Below are positions 26,613 through 35,396 of a stretch of DNA of 64,000 nucleotides, in pieces. The number at the start of each line of letters is the position of its first letter. Position 1 is the first letter of the stretch. The stretch comes from Thermophilibacter mediterraneus (GTDB lineage Bacteria > Actinomycetota > Coriobacteriia > Coriobacteriales > Atopobiaceae). The notes under the pieces are model-generated. The model was given only the letters and a program-made list of their open reading frames with translations. It did no database searches and had not been told where the DNA came from. The DNA lies in the NCBI RefSeq assembly GCF_900119385.1, contig NZ_FPKO01000009.1, positions 209,405 through 273,404 of the forward strand. Direction: 5' to 3'. The position numbers and the translations under genes were made by a program.

Positions 26613-28277
26613 CTACGCCTTGTCCATGTACTTGCAGAAGTACATGGTTCCCGTGATGTGGTGGCCCATGCCGGTGACCTCCGGCCTCGTCAGGGTGCAC
26701 AGACCCGTCTGGAAGATGGGGATGCTCACCGCGCGCGTGGAGCAGATCTCGTTGCAGCGCATGAGCTCCTCCCAGCGCGCGTCGGCATTGCCAGCGTCGG
26801 TGGAGTTGGCCGTCTCGTAGAGGGCGTCGAACTCCTCGTCGACCCAGCGGGAGTAGTTGGACGGGTGGTCCGACTCGTACATGGCGAGAATGGCCGTCGG
26901 GTCGGCATAGTCCGGCCCCCAGCCCCACAGGCAGACGTCGAAGTCGCCGGACTGGGCGCGGTCGGTGCGGCTCTTCTTGGGCGTGGCCTCAAGGTTGATG
27001 GTGAGGCCCGGCAGCGCCTTCTGGACGGTGTCCTGGATGTAGGCGCACACGTCCTGTATGAAGTCCTTGTCCTGGTCAAACAGGAGCGTGAACTCGCGGA
27101 CGTCCGTCTCGGCCTGCGCGGCCTCCCAGTACTGCTGCGCCTGCTCGAGGTCGTAGCCGTTGGGCTGCGGGCTCGCCTCGGCGAAGTCCTCGCCAGCCTC
27201 GTTGGCGAAGAGCCCCTTCATGATCATCTGCTGGACAGGCTCGGAGCCGTCCTTGAGGATGGAGTCGCAGATGTCCTCGCGGTTGATGGCGCAGGCGATG
27301 GCGCGACGGAAGTTCTCGTTGTTCATGCCCTCGCGGGTGGTGTTCATCATCAGGTAGTAGTTGAACTGGCCGTCCCAGGTGGAGAAGGCCTCGTCGTCCT
27401 GGTACTGGGACACGAGGTCGCCCGTGAGCTCCACGTAGTCGACGGTGCCGCTCTCGTAGGCCATGACCGCCTGCTGCGTCTCGGGGATGACCTGGAAGGT
27501 GACCGTGTCGAGGGTGACGCTGTCGGCATCCCAGTAGTCCGCGTTCTTGGTGAGGACGAAGGTGTTGGCGGCGCTGTCGTACTGCGTCACCGTGAACGGG
27601 CCGTTGTAGATCTGGTCGTCCTTGGTGATGCCGAACATGTCGCCCTTCTCCTCGCGGAACGCACGGTTCACCGGTGCCCACGGCGTGAACGAGAGCAGGT
27701 CGAGCATGAAGGGCACGGGGTGCTCGAGCTCGATGACGATGGTCTTCTCGTCGGGCGCGGAGATGCCCAGCTCGGAGATGTCGGCAGAGCCGTCGAGGAC
27801 GGCGGCGTAGTTCTTGATGGCCGCCATCTCGATCTGGTACTGGAAGTCGGCCACGCCCGAGTCGGCCTGGGCGTTGCGCTGCCAGGAGCAGATGAAGTCG
27901 TCGGCCACGACGGGTTCGCCGTTGCTCCACGTAGCGTCGCGCAGCGTGAAGGTCCAGGTGAGCTGGTCGTCGGAGACCTCGTAGGTCTCGCAGGCGGCGG
28001 GCTTGATCTCACCCTCTGCGTCCTTCTCGAACAGGCACTCCAGGCCCTGGGAGATGAAGGTCATCGAGACCGTGTCGAGCGCTGCGAGCGGGTCGAGGGT
28101 GATTGGGGCGGTGGAGACGGCGATGCCGACGTTCTTGCCGTCGTCGGTCACCGACGCCTGCTCGCCGCCGTTGTCGCACCCGGCGAGGGTGGCGGCGCCG
28201 GCGAGCGCGAGGCCGAGGGTCCCGCCCTTCAGGAAGTCGCGTCGAGATACCGTGGGGATTCCGTACTTGAAGTTCAT
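26613..28277 (-). CDS. oppA: Oligopeptide-type substrate-binding lipoprotein (OppA), Tat-exported
   Basis: 554 aa from the ATG at 28277 behind GGAGG. The signal contains a twin-arginine motif (SRRDFLKGG) and ends in a lipobox, LAGC, so it is exported folded and lipid-anchored. The SBP_bac_5 domain (about 55-545) has the DWTFTLRDATWSNG-like, FICSWQRN and LTKNADYWDAD blocks. It captures the transported solute outside the cell for OppBC/DF. Members of this family bind peptides but also sugars, opines and glycated compounds. Its position next to fructosamine-type enzymes suggests an Amadori compound; the ligand itself is inferred. Confidence 0.9.
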   Translation of the reverse strand: MNFKYGIPTVSRRDFLKGGTLGLALAGAATLAGCDNGGEQASVTDDGKNVGIAVSTAPITLDPLAALDTVSMTFISQGLECLFEKDAEGEIKPAACETYEVSDDQLTWTFTLRDATWSNGEPVVADDFICSWQRNAQADSGVADFQYQIEMAAIKNYAAVLDGSADISELGISAPDEKTIVIELEHPVPFMLDLLSFTPWAPVNRAFREEKGDMFGITKDDQIYNGPFTVTQYDSAANTFVLTKNADYWDADSVTLDTVTFQVIPETQQAVMAYESGTVDYVELTGDLVSQYQDDEAFSTWDGQFNYYLMMNTTREGMNNENFRRAIACAINREDICDSILKDGSEPVQQMIMKGLFANEAGEDFAEASPQPNGYDLEQAQQYWEAAQAETDVREFTLLFDQDKDFIQDVCAYIQDTVQKALPGLTINLEATPKKSRTDRAQSGDFDVCLWGWGPDYADPTAILAMYESDHPSNYSRWVDEEFDALYETANSTDAGNADARWEELMRCNEICSTRAVSIPIFQTGLCTLTRPEVTGMGHHITGTMYFCKYMDKA

Positions 28278-28303
28278 ATCTGCCTCCTTGCTTGCCGTTC
28301 TCG

Positions 28304-29119
28304 TTATCTGATCTTGCTCGGGCACCCAAAGGCGCCGTGTACCATGCAGGTGTGGGCAGCGCGCTCCGCGGCAAAGGCCATGGCGACGTCGACGTCGCGG
28401 GTGTCGAAGTAGCGAACGAGGAAACCCGCGGCGTAGGAGTCGCCCGCTCCCATCGTGTCTAGGGCCTCGACCGCAACGACGCCCAGCTCGTGCACGCGCT
28501 CACCGTCGAGGCAGAGGCTTCCGCGCGCACCCATCGTGACCACGACGAGCGAGCAGCCCAGCCCGCGCACCTCCCGCATGAGCTCCTCCGCCTCCGCGCG
28601 CCCCAGGCCCTCGCCCGAGAGAAACGCGATGTCGACGTGCGGGCAGATGCGCGCGAGGTAGGCCTCGTCGCGGCTGGTGGAGAAGTCATAGGACACCGGG
28701 ACGACCCTGTGGATCTGCGGGAGGAACTCGTCCACACCGGCCTCGTTGGTGGTGTGGCACACGTCGTAGCGCGCCAGCAGCTCGAGGTCCTCGCGCGCGA
28801 CGCGCATCCGGAGCAGGTGGGCCACCGAGTCGCGCTCCCCGGCGAGGAACACGCGCTCGCCGTCGACCAGGCGCACCCCGGGGCTCGGCGTGGTCCCATG
28901 TGCCACGCGGCAGCGCGGGGTGTCGACCCCCTCCTGCGCGAGAACGGAGCGGATGTGCTCGGCACGGTAGTCGTCGCCGAATATGCCCAGGAAGGCGGTC
29001 TCCTCGGCGCCGTCACGACGCGCGTTCACGGCAACGTTGACGGCCTGGCCGCCCGGATAGAACACGCCGTCGTCGACGTAGCTGTCGGCCACACAGTCTC
29101 CCAGGGAAATAAGGCGCAT
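28304..29119 (-). CDS. frlD: PfkB-family kinase, fructoselysine 6-kinase (FrlD)-like
   Basis: 271 aa from the ATG at 29119 preceded by GGAGGAG. Short ribokinase-fold enzyme: GGQAVNVAVNARRDG near the N-terminus, FLGIFGDD, and the catalytic anion hole/base DTMGAGDSYAAGF. Its length and the start RLISLGDCVADSYVDDG resemble FrlD, which phosphorylates C6 of fructoselysine. It follows the FrlB-like gene by 59 bases. Expected role: phosphorylation of the imported fructosamine before deglycation. A plain fructokinase or other sugar kinase remains possible. Confidence 0.8.
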   Translation of the reverse strand: MRLISLGDCVADSYVDDGVFYPGGQAVNVAVNARRDGAEETAFLGIFGDDYRAEHIRSVLAQEGVDTPRCRVAHGTTPSPGVRLVDGERVFLAGERDSVAHLLRMRVAREDLELLARYDVCHTTNEAGVDEFLPQIHRVVPVSYDFSTSRDEAYLARICPHVDIAFLSGEGLGRAEAEELMREVRGLGCSLVVVTMGARGSLCLDGERVHELGVVAVEALDTMGAGDSYAAGFLVRYFDTRDVDVAMAFAAERAAHTCMVHGAFGCPSKIR

Positions 29120-29178
29120 CTTCTCCTCCAGCGCTGCTTCCGGGGCCCGCGCCCGACGCGCGGGCCCCGGGACGTCTC

Positions 29179-30171
29179 CTAGTACTCCATCTGCCACATG
29201 TAGCGGCGCACCGAGAGGGCGTGGCCGCGGTCGTGCGCGAGCGCCTCGACCATCACGCGGATGACGGCGCCGAGGACCTCGGGGGCGAGGTACTCGCGAA
29301 CGCGGGCGTCGAGGTCGCCAAAGTCGAAGTCGTTCTCGTCGATGACAAAGAGGCGCTCGGAGAACTTCTGCGCAAACGCCAGGGCGCGCTCGTCGAGGAA
29401 GCGGGTGGCGCCGTTGCCCACCGTGATCACGAACGGGACGTCGAAGTCGGTCACCTCGAACGGGCCGTGGAAGTACTCACCGGAGTGGATGCAGTTGGAG
29501 TGGATCCACTGCATCTCCATGAACAGGCAGATGGCAAGGGAGTACATCTCGCCGTAGTTGGCGCCGGAGCCCATCGTGTAGATGACGGGGGCGCGCTTGT
29601 TGTCGCTGGCAAACTTGGTCGCGACCTCGCGGTACTTCTCGGCGGCGGCGTTCTTGACGTCGGCGAGGCCGTCGATGGCGTCGGCGCCGCTCTGCCAGAC
29701 GTCGGCGTCGGCGGGATCGAGGACGCGCAGCAGCTCAAACCAGAGCCGCGACATAACCGAGCCGCTCTTGTCGCTGTCCGCGGCCTCGGGGCCGTGGTCA
29801 TAGTGAATGGGGTACTGGGCGGCCTTCCACAGCGGGGAGTCGACCTCGTTGGAGAAGGCGATGGAGACGGCGCCGGCGTCGGTGGCCTTCTGGGCGGCCG
29901 CGACGGTCTCGGGGGTGGTGCCGGAGTGGGAGCAGGTGATGACCACGGACTGGGGGCCAAAGCCCTTGGGCGTGGCGTAGTTGAACTCGTTAGAGGTGTA
30001 GATCGCCGCCGGGATGTCAAGCTCGCGGTCGAACATGTACTGAGCGGGCATCATGTTCGCCTGAGAGCCGCCGCACGCGACGAAGTAGACGTTGCTGACC
30101 TCCCCCTTCTCGAGACGTTCGGCAACAGCCGCAACAGCCGCCGACACTTGGTCAATGTGCTCCTGCTTCAT
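29179..30171 (-). CDS. frlB: SIS-domain phosphosugar deglycase, FrlB-like
   Basis: 330 aa starting MKQEHIDQVSAAVAAV at 30171 behind AGAGGG. Two SIS domains: N-terminal with YFVACGGSQANMMPAQY, FNYATP and ITCSHSGTTPETVAAA; C-terminal with GEYFHGPFEVTDFDVPF. It ends RRYMWQMEY, which parallels the RRYYGGLVEY terminus of E. coli FrlB. FrlB cleaves fructoselysine 6-phosphate to lysine and glucose 6-phosphate. First gene of the operon, just after an 18-bp palindrome. Other possible substrates are fructose-asparagine or another amino-sugar phosphate; the family placement is firmer than the substrate. Confidence 0.8.
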   Translation of the reverse strand: MKQEHIDQVSAAVAAVAERLEKGEVSNVYFVACGGSQANMMPAQYMFDRELDIPAAIYTSNEFNYATPKGFGPQSVVITCSHSGTTPETVAAAQKATDAGAVSIAFSNEVDSPLWKAAQYPIHYDHGPEAADSDKSGSVMSRLWFELLRVLDPADADVWQSGADAIDGLADVKNAAAEKYREVATKFASDNKRAPVIYTMGSGANYGEMYSLAICLFMEMQWIHSNCIHSGEYFHGPFEVTDFDVPFVITVGNGATRFLDERALAFAQKFSERLFVIDENDFDFGDLDARVREYLAPEVLGAVIRVMVEALAHDRGHALSVRRYMWQMEY

Positions 30172-30200
30172 GTCCAACCCTCTCTCTCGCTGTGTGTACT

Positions 30201-30218
30201 TGACGTTATATAACGTCA
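30201..30218. promoter_or_regulatory. 18-bp perfect palindrome, probable operator of the frl/opp operon
   Basis: TGACGTTATATAACGTCA is its own reverse complement and lies 30 bases upstream of frlB. A TTGACG hexamer on the minus strand (30253-30248) could be a -35, but the matching -10 is unclear. The likely binder is the GntR/UTRA protein encoded at the end of the operon. Confidence 0.7.
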
Positions 30219-30374
30219 TATCCTGAAGATAATCACACATGATCTATCGTCAAGAAGCGACGGGAAAATAGAAACGTTGGGAAACAAAGAGGCCGGTAAA
30301 CGGAAACATGTGACCCGTCAACGGCTGCTTGGGGGCTAGCGCATCGCGCGTCCTTGTCGACGCTACATCGGGAC

Positions 30375-30409
30375 AGAAAAACGCGCCCGCCCCCAGGGGG
30401 GCGGGCGCG
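30375..30409 (-). terminator. Strong Rho-independent terminator after the amylase gene
   Basis: CGCGCCCGCCCCC at 30382-30394 and GGGGGCGGGCGCG at 30397-30409 make a perfect 13-bp stem, followed on the minus strand by five T residues. It separates the amylase from the frl operon. Confidence 0.85.
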
Positions 30410-30450
30410 CCTGCGCTCCTTTGTTGGGCGGGGCCTGACGGTCCGCCTCG

Positions 30451-30568
30451 TTGTATGCAGTTTTCGGACAAGACAGGAAGTATCACCTCATCGGTAGCAA
30501 TTCGCCACCTGCTGTTTTGCCCTCCGGGCACGGGCGATACCCGGCGCCCCCTCAAAAACTGCATACAA
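30451..30568. repeat. 14-bp inverted repeat flanking 90 bases, non-coding
   Basis: TTGTATGCAGTTTT at 30451-30464 and its exact complement AAAACTGCATACAA at 30555-30568. The enclosed 90 bases include further short GC-rich stems (GCCCTCCGGGCACGGGC). It lies downstream of the amylase stop within the 408-base gene-free stretch 30172-30579. It may be an RNA element or remains of a small mobile element. Confidence 0.5.
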
Positions 30569-30579
30569 TGCGAAGTTCC

Positions 30580-31911
30580 CTACCGCTCGCAGCGCCAGTA
30601 GCGCACGGAGTACGGCTTGAGCTCGGATCCGCCGCCAAAGTCGTGCTCCTCGCCCGTGATGAGGTCCACGGCGCGCCCGCACTGGGCGTCGAAGTGCACC
30701 GTCGCGGGACTGCCGCTCGCGTTGATTGCCACGATCACGCGCTCCTGCTCGCTTCTCCGCTGGAAGACGAGCTGCTCGGGCTGGCACTGAAGCTGGGTGT
30801 AGTCGCCCCACACCAGGGCGTCGCTCTGGGATCGCGCCGAAGCCAGCGCGCAGATCCAGTCGGTGAGCGCGTTCCACTCGGGCGCGTCGAGCGCGGGCCT
30901 GATCTCGTGGTCGCCGGGCAGCTGCTCGCCCTCGATGCCCCACTCGGAGCCGTAGTAGACCGCCGGCACGCCGGACATGGCGAAGAGCAGGCCGTACAGC
31001 GGCACGAGCTGGTTCTTGTCGTCGAGCTTGGTCGCGATGCGCGGCACGTCATGGTTGTCAACGAAGTCGAGCATGTGACGACCGGTGTAGAGGTCCCACG
31101 GGTGGCTACCGCTCTGGCGCTCGAGGGCGTAGGCGATCTCGTGCATGTTGGCGGAGTTCATCGACGACCACAGTCCCTTGTACGCCTCGTAGTTGGTGAC
31201 CGAGTCGCAGAGGTCCTCCCCCATCCACTGGTTGTAGTCGCCGAACATGGTCTCGCCAACGAGCGGGAACTTCTCGCCCCGCTCCTCGCCGATCTGGTTG
31301 GCGAGGGTTCGCAGGGAGCGCAGGTAGCCCTGGTCGAGGCAGTAGGCAACGTCGAGGCGCAGGCCGTCGATGTCAAACTCGCGCACCCAGCCGCGGATGA
31401 CGTCGGCCAGGTAGTCGTTGAGCTGCTGGTTCCAGTGGTTGAGCTTCACGAGGTTCTGCGCGCCCTCCCAGCAGGTATAGGAGAACCCGTCGTTCCACTG
31501 GTTGTTGCCGTTCCAGTCGATCTCGAACCAACCGGCATAGGGGCTCTCTCCGCGACGGGAGAGCACGTCCTGGAAGGCCCAGAAGCCGCGCCCCACGTGG
31601 TTGAAGACCCCGTCCAGAAGGACCTTGATGCCGGCGGCGTGGCAGGCGTCCACGACGGCGCGCAGGTCCTCGTTGGTACCCAGGCGGCAGTCGACCTTGG
31701 TGTAGTCGCGCGTGTCGTAGCCGTGCGCATCCGACTCGAAGACCGGGTTGAGCAGCAGACAGGTGGCGCCGAGCCGTGCCATGTGGTCAATCCAGCCGTT
31801 GTCGACGAGCTGCAGGATGCGGTGCTCGAGCACACCGTCGTTCTCGTACGGGGCACCGGTGAGGCCCAACGGATACACCTGATAGACAAGGGACGGCTCG
31901 TACCAGCTCAT
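30580..31911 (-). CDS. Cytoplasmic GH13 alpha-amylase-family enzyme
   Basis: 443 aa without a signal peptide. Catalytic TIM barrel with all GH13 landmarks: region I DGVFNHVG (~100-107), nucleophile Asp187 in DGLRLDVAY, acid/base Glu220 in LVGETMFG and transition-state Asp288 in FVDNHD. A C-terminal beta domain follows (~375-443). Because it is intracellular it should act on imported maltodextrins or glycogen rather than extracellular starch; the exact bond specificity cannot be read. It is probably its own transcription unit, being bounded by hairpins on both sides, although it shares direction with nagA upstream. Confidence 0.87.
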   Translation of the reverse strand: MSWYEPSLVYQVYPLGLTGAPYENDGVLEHRILQLVDNGWIDHMARLGATCLLLNPVFESDAHGYDTRDYTKVDCRLGTNEDLRAVVDACHAAGIKVLLDGVFNHVGRGFWAFQDVLSRRGESPYAGWFEIDWNGNNQWNDGFSYTCWEGAQNLVKLNHWNQQLNDYLADVIRGWVREFDIDGLRLDVAYCLDQGYLRSLRTLANQIGEERGEKFPLVGETMFGDYNQWMGEDLCDSVTNYEAYKGLWSSMNSANMHEIAYALERQSGSHPWDLYTGRHMLDFVDNHDVPRIATKLDDKNQLVPLYGLLFAMSGVPAVYYGSEWGIEGEQLPGDHEIRPALDAPEWNALTDWICALASARSQSDALVWGDYTQLQCQPEQLVFQRRSEQERVIVAINASGSPATVHFDAQCGRAVDLITGEEHDFGGGSELKPYSVRYWRCER

Positions 31912-32036
31912 GGGGGTATCTCCTCTCGTCGACGGCGCGCGGGCACCGGTGTCGGCAGGCCCTCCCCATTCTAGCTGCGCGCCGTTCGCCTATTTTTCTG
32001 CTGGCGAGCGGTCGGGGCACGCGATCCGACGCGACG

Positions 32037-32066
32037 GGGCCGACCGCCCCCCGGGGCGGTCGGCCC
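32037..32066 (-). terminator. Perfect 14-bp stem downstream of nagA
   Basis: GGGCCGACCGCCCC and GGGGCGGTCGGCCC are separated by two bases, 22 bases after the nagA stop. No clear U-run on the minus strand, so termination may be partial. Confidence 0.55.
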
Positions 32067-32088
32067 GAAACGCCCGATGCGGTGTCGA

Positions 32089-33249
32089 TCAGCGCTCGTA
32101 GACGCTGCGACCCCCCACGATCGTGCGCGCGACCTCGTACGACCCGTCGACGAGGACGATGTCCGCCCGCGCCCCCACGGCGATGCGGCCGCGGTCGTTC
32201 CAGCCGAACATGCGCGCGGGGTTCTGGGAGAGCGGCTTCGCGGCAAGCTCGACTGGGGCGCCCGTGAACTTCATGAAGTTGCGCAGCGCCGTGGCCTGCG
32301 TCAGCGTGGAGCCTGCGCGCACGCCCGTGGAGGCGAGCTTGGCGTCGCCGTCCTCCACCACCACGTCGTTGACGCCGAGCTTGTAGTTGCCGTCGGGCAG
32401 ACCCGCGGCCATGATGGAGTCGGTGATCCCGAGGATCTTGTCCCAGCCCTTCGCCTTGACGTAGAGGCGCACCGTGCCCGGCACGAGGTGGCGGCCGTCG
32501 CAGATGGTCTCCGCGTAGATGTCGCTCTCGAGCGCCACGCCGAAGATGGCGGGCTCGTGCTGGTGGAAGAGGCGCATGGCGTTGCCCACGTGCGTGGCCG
32601 CCTTCGCGCCCGCTCGCACGCACTGCCAGGAGAGGTCGTACCCGGCGCCGCTGTGGCCGATCGCGCTCGTGATGCCGAGCTCGGCGAGCTGCGGGATGAG
32701 CTCGGGAACGCCGGGAACCTCGGGCGCGAGCGTGGTGTAGAGGATGTGCCCGCCCGCAGCCTCCTGATAGCGGCGGAACAGGTCGACGGACGCCTCGTGC
32801 ATGAGCAGGTGCTCGGGCATGGCGCCCTTGTACTCGCTCGACAGGCACGGGCCCTCGAGGTGAATGCCGAGAAGCGCGGCGCCGTCGTAGGGGCCGCCCT
32901 CGATGACCTGGCGCGCCTGCTCGATGCACCAGAGGGTCTGCTCGGGCGTGTCGGTGAGGATGGAGCAGAGCCACCCGGTGGTGCCCTGGGACGCAAAGAA
33001 GCGCCCGATGGCACGCAGGCCCTCGACGTCTGCGGCGTTCACGTCGAAGCCGGCGGCGCCGTGGGTGTGCACGTCAATGAAGCCGGGCAGGGCGAGCAGC
33101 CCGCTCGCATCGATGACGGGCAGGTCGCCCGGGTTCTCGAAGGCGGACGAGAGGCGCGTCACGACCCCGTCCTCAACGGTGACGTTGAGCCGCGCGACCT
33201 CGTCCCCCACCAGGACGCGCGCCCCGGTGATGTAGCAGCCTGAGAGCAT
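32089..33249 (-). CDS. nagA: N-acetylglucosamine-6-phosphate deacetylase
   Basis: 386 aa amidohydrolase. Metal/substrate motifs: DVHTHGAAGFD, GIHLEGPCLS (metal Glu), AIGHSGAGYD, THVGNAMRLFHQ and the catalytic Asp in GITDSIMAAGL. It hydrolyses GlcNAc-6-P to GlcN-6-P and acetate in the cytoplasm. Ten bases separate it from the upstream nagB homologue, so the two are co-transcribed and would work in sequence. No obvious defect. Substrate could also include GalNAc-6-P, since AgaA and NagA are similar. Confidence 0.93.
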   Translation of the reverse strand: MLSGCYITGARVLVGDEVARLNVTVEDGVVTRLSSAFENPGDLPVIDASGLLALPGFIDVHTHGAAGFDVNAADVEGLRAIGRFFASQGTTGWLCSILTDTPEQTLWCIEQARQVIEGGPYDGAALLGIHLEGPCLSSEYKGAMPEHLLMHEASVDLFRRYQEAAGGHILYTTLAPEVPGVPELIPQLAELGITSAIGHSGAGYDLSWQCVRAGAKAATHVGNAMRLFHQHEPAIFGVALESDIYAETICDGRHLVPGTVRLYVKAKGWDKILGITDSIMAAGLPDGNYKLGVNDVVVEDGDAKLASTGVRAGSTLTQATALRNFMKFTGAPVELAAKPLSQNPARMFGWNDRGRIAVGARADIVLVDGSYEVARTIVGGRSVYER

Positions 33250-33259
33250 GCTGGCCTCC

Positions 33260-34075
33260 CTAGTACGCCTGCTGGCGCGCGACGTCGTTCACGTAGATCG
33301 CGGCGTCGGGGTGCCCCTGCAGCAGCGTCGCGGGGAACGCCGCGGTGGGCTCGCCGTAGGCAGCGCGGCGCACGACGCCACGGTGCCAGTCGCGGAACAC
33401 GCCGAGACGGACCTTGCGGGCGCCGAGGATCTCGCGCATGCCGATGGTCACGGCGCGGTGCGGCATGTCCTCGAGGGCGCCGCCGAGGTCGCCGACCGAG
33501 TTGGTGGCGCGGGTCTCCGGGTGGATGTCGAGCGCGCGCGTCTCGAGCGCGGCGAACTCCTCGCAGGTCAGCTCGGGCTGCGGCTCGTTGAAGGCGAGGT
33601 GCCCGGTGATGCCGATGCCGCCGAAGGCGATGTCGACGCCGCCCAGCTCGTCGATCACGCGCCCGACCCTGGCGGGGTCGTGCGGGTCGGGGAAGACGCG
33701 CTGCTCCTCGGGCATGACGAGCTCCGGGTCGATCTTTCCGTAGACGGTGCGGTTCATGAAGCCGCGGAACGACAGCGGGCTCTCCTCGTCGATCCACTCG
33801 TCGTCATCGTCGAGGTACTCGTCCATGTTGATAAACCAGCAGTCCCTGAGCGAGATGCGCTGGTCGTTGACCATCTTCACGAAGTAGGGGTAGTGGCCCA
33901 CGGGCCCCACCGGGCAGATGAAGACGGTCTTCTCGCCGCGGGCGTTGTGCTCGCGAATGGTGCTCACCATCTCGAGCGCCAGGTCGAAGAAGACCTCGGC
34001 CGAGTCGTCCGCGATCACGAGCGGGACGCGCGCGTCGCGCCCCAGGTCCTCGGCGGAGATGTGATAGTAGTCCAT
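33260..34075 (-). CDS. nagB: Glucosamine-6-phosphate deaminase homologue with altered active site
   Basis: 271 aa, NagB/RpiA/SCO1572 superfamily. Present: MDEYLDD (Asp72 region), GGIGITGHLAFNEP and TRATNSVGDLGG. In classical NagB the second motif reads GGxGxDGHIAFNEP, with the Asp, His and Glu forming the ring-opening set. Here the Asp is Thr, while His and Glu remain. The family reaction is GlcN-6-P to fructose-6-P plus ammonia. The substitution could mean altered mechanism or substrate; no second nagB is in the window. It is followed by nagA after ten bases, which supports a role in amino-sugar catabolism. Confidence 0.82.
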   Translation of the reverse strand: MDYYHISAEDLGRDARVPLVIADDSAEVFFDLALEMVSTIREHNARGEKTVFICPVGPVGHYPYFVKMVNDQRISLRDCWFINMDEYLDDDDEWIDEESPLSFRGFMNRTVYGKIDPELVMPEEQRVFPDPHDPARVGRVIDELGGVDIAFGGIGITGHLAFNEPQPELTCEEFAALETRALDIHPETRATNSVGDLGGALEDMPHRAVTIGMREILGARKVRLGVFRDWHRGVVRRAAYGEPTAAFPATLLQGHPDAAIYVNDVARQQAY

Positions 34076-34195
34076 GCTTCCTCCTTGTCTCGCTTGCGCG
34101 AAGCGGCCTCCCCGCGCGGATGGGGAGGGTCACCCTGCTGCGGAGAGGCCGTTGGTCGGGGGTGGTTGAACCCCGTGGAAAGACGCGGTCGGGCG

Positions 34196-35284
34196 CTACT
34201 TGATGGTCTCGTAGAGCTCGTCGGACTCGGTGATGACGTCGGTCAGGACGTAGTCCTCGACGGGCACCTCGGCGTCGATCTGGCCGCCGTCCAGGAAGAC
34301 CTTCTGCTGGGCCTCGTAGTAGCCGGTGATGACGTCGGTGTGGCCGATGGCGTCGACGGCGCCCTGCCAGTCGCCCTCGCCCGTGGACTGAAGCAGCGTG
34401 TCCTCGGGGACGCCGAGCTCGGCGGCGAGAAGCTTGGCGACGTCGTCGATGTGCTCGGCACGGTACACCTTGCCCTTGTCGAGAGCGGCGCCAAAGCGCA
34501 CGAGGATGTCGTGGTTCTCCTCGGCGTAGTCGGGCAGGCAGACGAAGGAGCCGGGGAAGGCGACCTCGTCGGAGTAGTCGGTGTTGGTGCCGAGAACCAG
34601 GTAGTCGTCACCGAGCTGCTCCTCGAGGGTGACCGTGTTGGGCGACCAGGTGGCGGCGGCGTCGATCTGGCCGGAGATGAGGGCGGTGGTCATGCCCGAG
34701 ACGTCCATCTCGACGGTGCTGATGTCGTCGACGGTCAGGCCGGCGTCGCGCAGCACGTACTGGAGGATGATCTCGGAGGAGGTGCCGGAAGCGACGCCCA
34801 CCGTCTTGCCGGCGAGGTCGGCGCCGGTCTCGATGCCGTGGGACTTGTTGGCGACGACGCAGTCCGCCTGGGAGAGCTGGTCGAAGGCGAAGATCTTGGC
34901 CTGGCCCTGGATGGCGAGGGAGTGGGCGCCGTGGCCGATTTGGGAGATGTCGACGCTGCCGGACTGCATGGCCGTGATCTCGGCGGGGCCGGCCTGGAAC
35001 TGCTCGGTCTCGACGGTGATGCCGACCTCGTCGAAGTAGCCCTGGTCGATGGCCGAGAAGAGCGTGGCGGCGGAGCCCAGGTTGGGCATGAAGGCGACGT
35101 GGAGGGTGACGGGCTCGTACTCGGTCGAGGCGCTGTCGCCCTCGCCCTCGGAGCTGTCTGCGGCGGGCTGCTCGGTGTTGGAGTCGCACCCGGCGAGCAC
35201 CATGCCGGAGCCCACGACGCCGGCGGCGCCGGCGACCTTGAGGAACGAGCGGCGGGTGAGCTGGTTCATGTCGTGCTTCTTCAT
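34196..35284 (-). CDS. NMT1/SsuA-type ABC substrate-binding lipoprotein
   Basis: 362 aa from the ATG at 35284 behind AAAGGA. Tat-type signal (TRRSFLKVAG) and lipobox LAGC. An acidic Ser/Glu linker is followed by an NMT1-like periplasmic-type fold: VTLHVAFMPNLGSAATLFSAI, QFQAGPAEITAMQSGSVDIS, GKTVGVASGTSSEIILQ and DAAATWSPNT. Members bind taurine, alkanesulfonates, nitrate or thiamine precursors. It is third in an operon permease-ATPase-binding protein-nagB-nagA, which would be unusual for sulfonate uptake. The ligand may be an amino-sugar-related or sulfonated compound; unresolved. Confidence 0.85.
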   Translation of the reverse strand: MKKHDMNQLTRRSFLKVAGAAGVVGSGMVLAGCDSNTEQPAADSSEGEGDSASTEYEPVTLHVAFMPNLGSAATLFSAIDQGYFDEVGITVETEQFQAGPAEITAMQSGSVDISQIGHGAHSLAIQGQAKIFAFDQLSQADCVVANKSHGIETGADLAGKTVGVASGTSSEIILQYVLRDAGLTVDDISTVEMDVSGMTTALISGQIDAAATWSPNTVTLEEQLGDDYLVLGTNTDYSDEVAFPGSFVCLPDYAEENHDILVRFGAALDKGKVYRAEHIDDVAKLLAAELGVPEDTLLQSTGEGDWQGAVDAIGHTDVITGYYEAQQKVFLDGGQIDAEVPVEDYVLTDVITESDELYETIK

Positions 35285-35396
35285 TGCGTGTCCTTTCTCG
35301 TGGTGGCGAGGCCCTCCTCGCAACCCTCCCGATTCGGGGGACGTCCCCCGCTGATGCCTGTGCTCGGGCGCGCGCCGTCACGCGGCGCTTCGCGCC

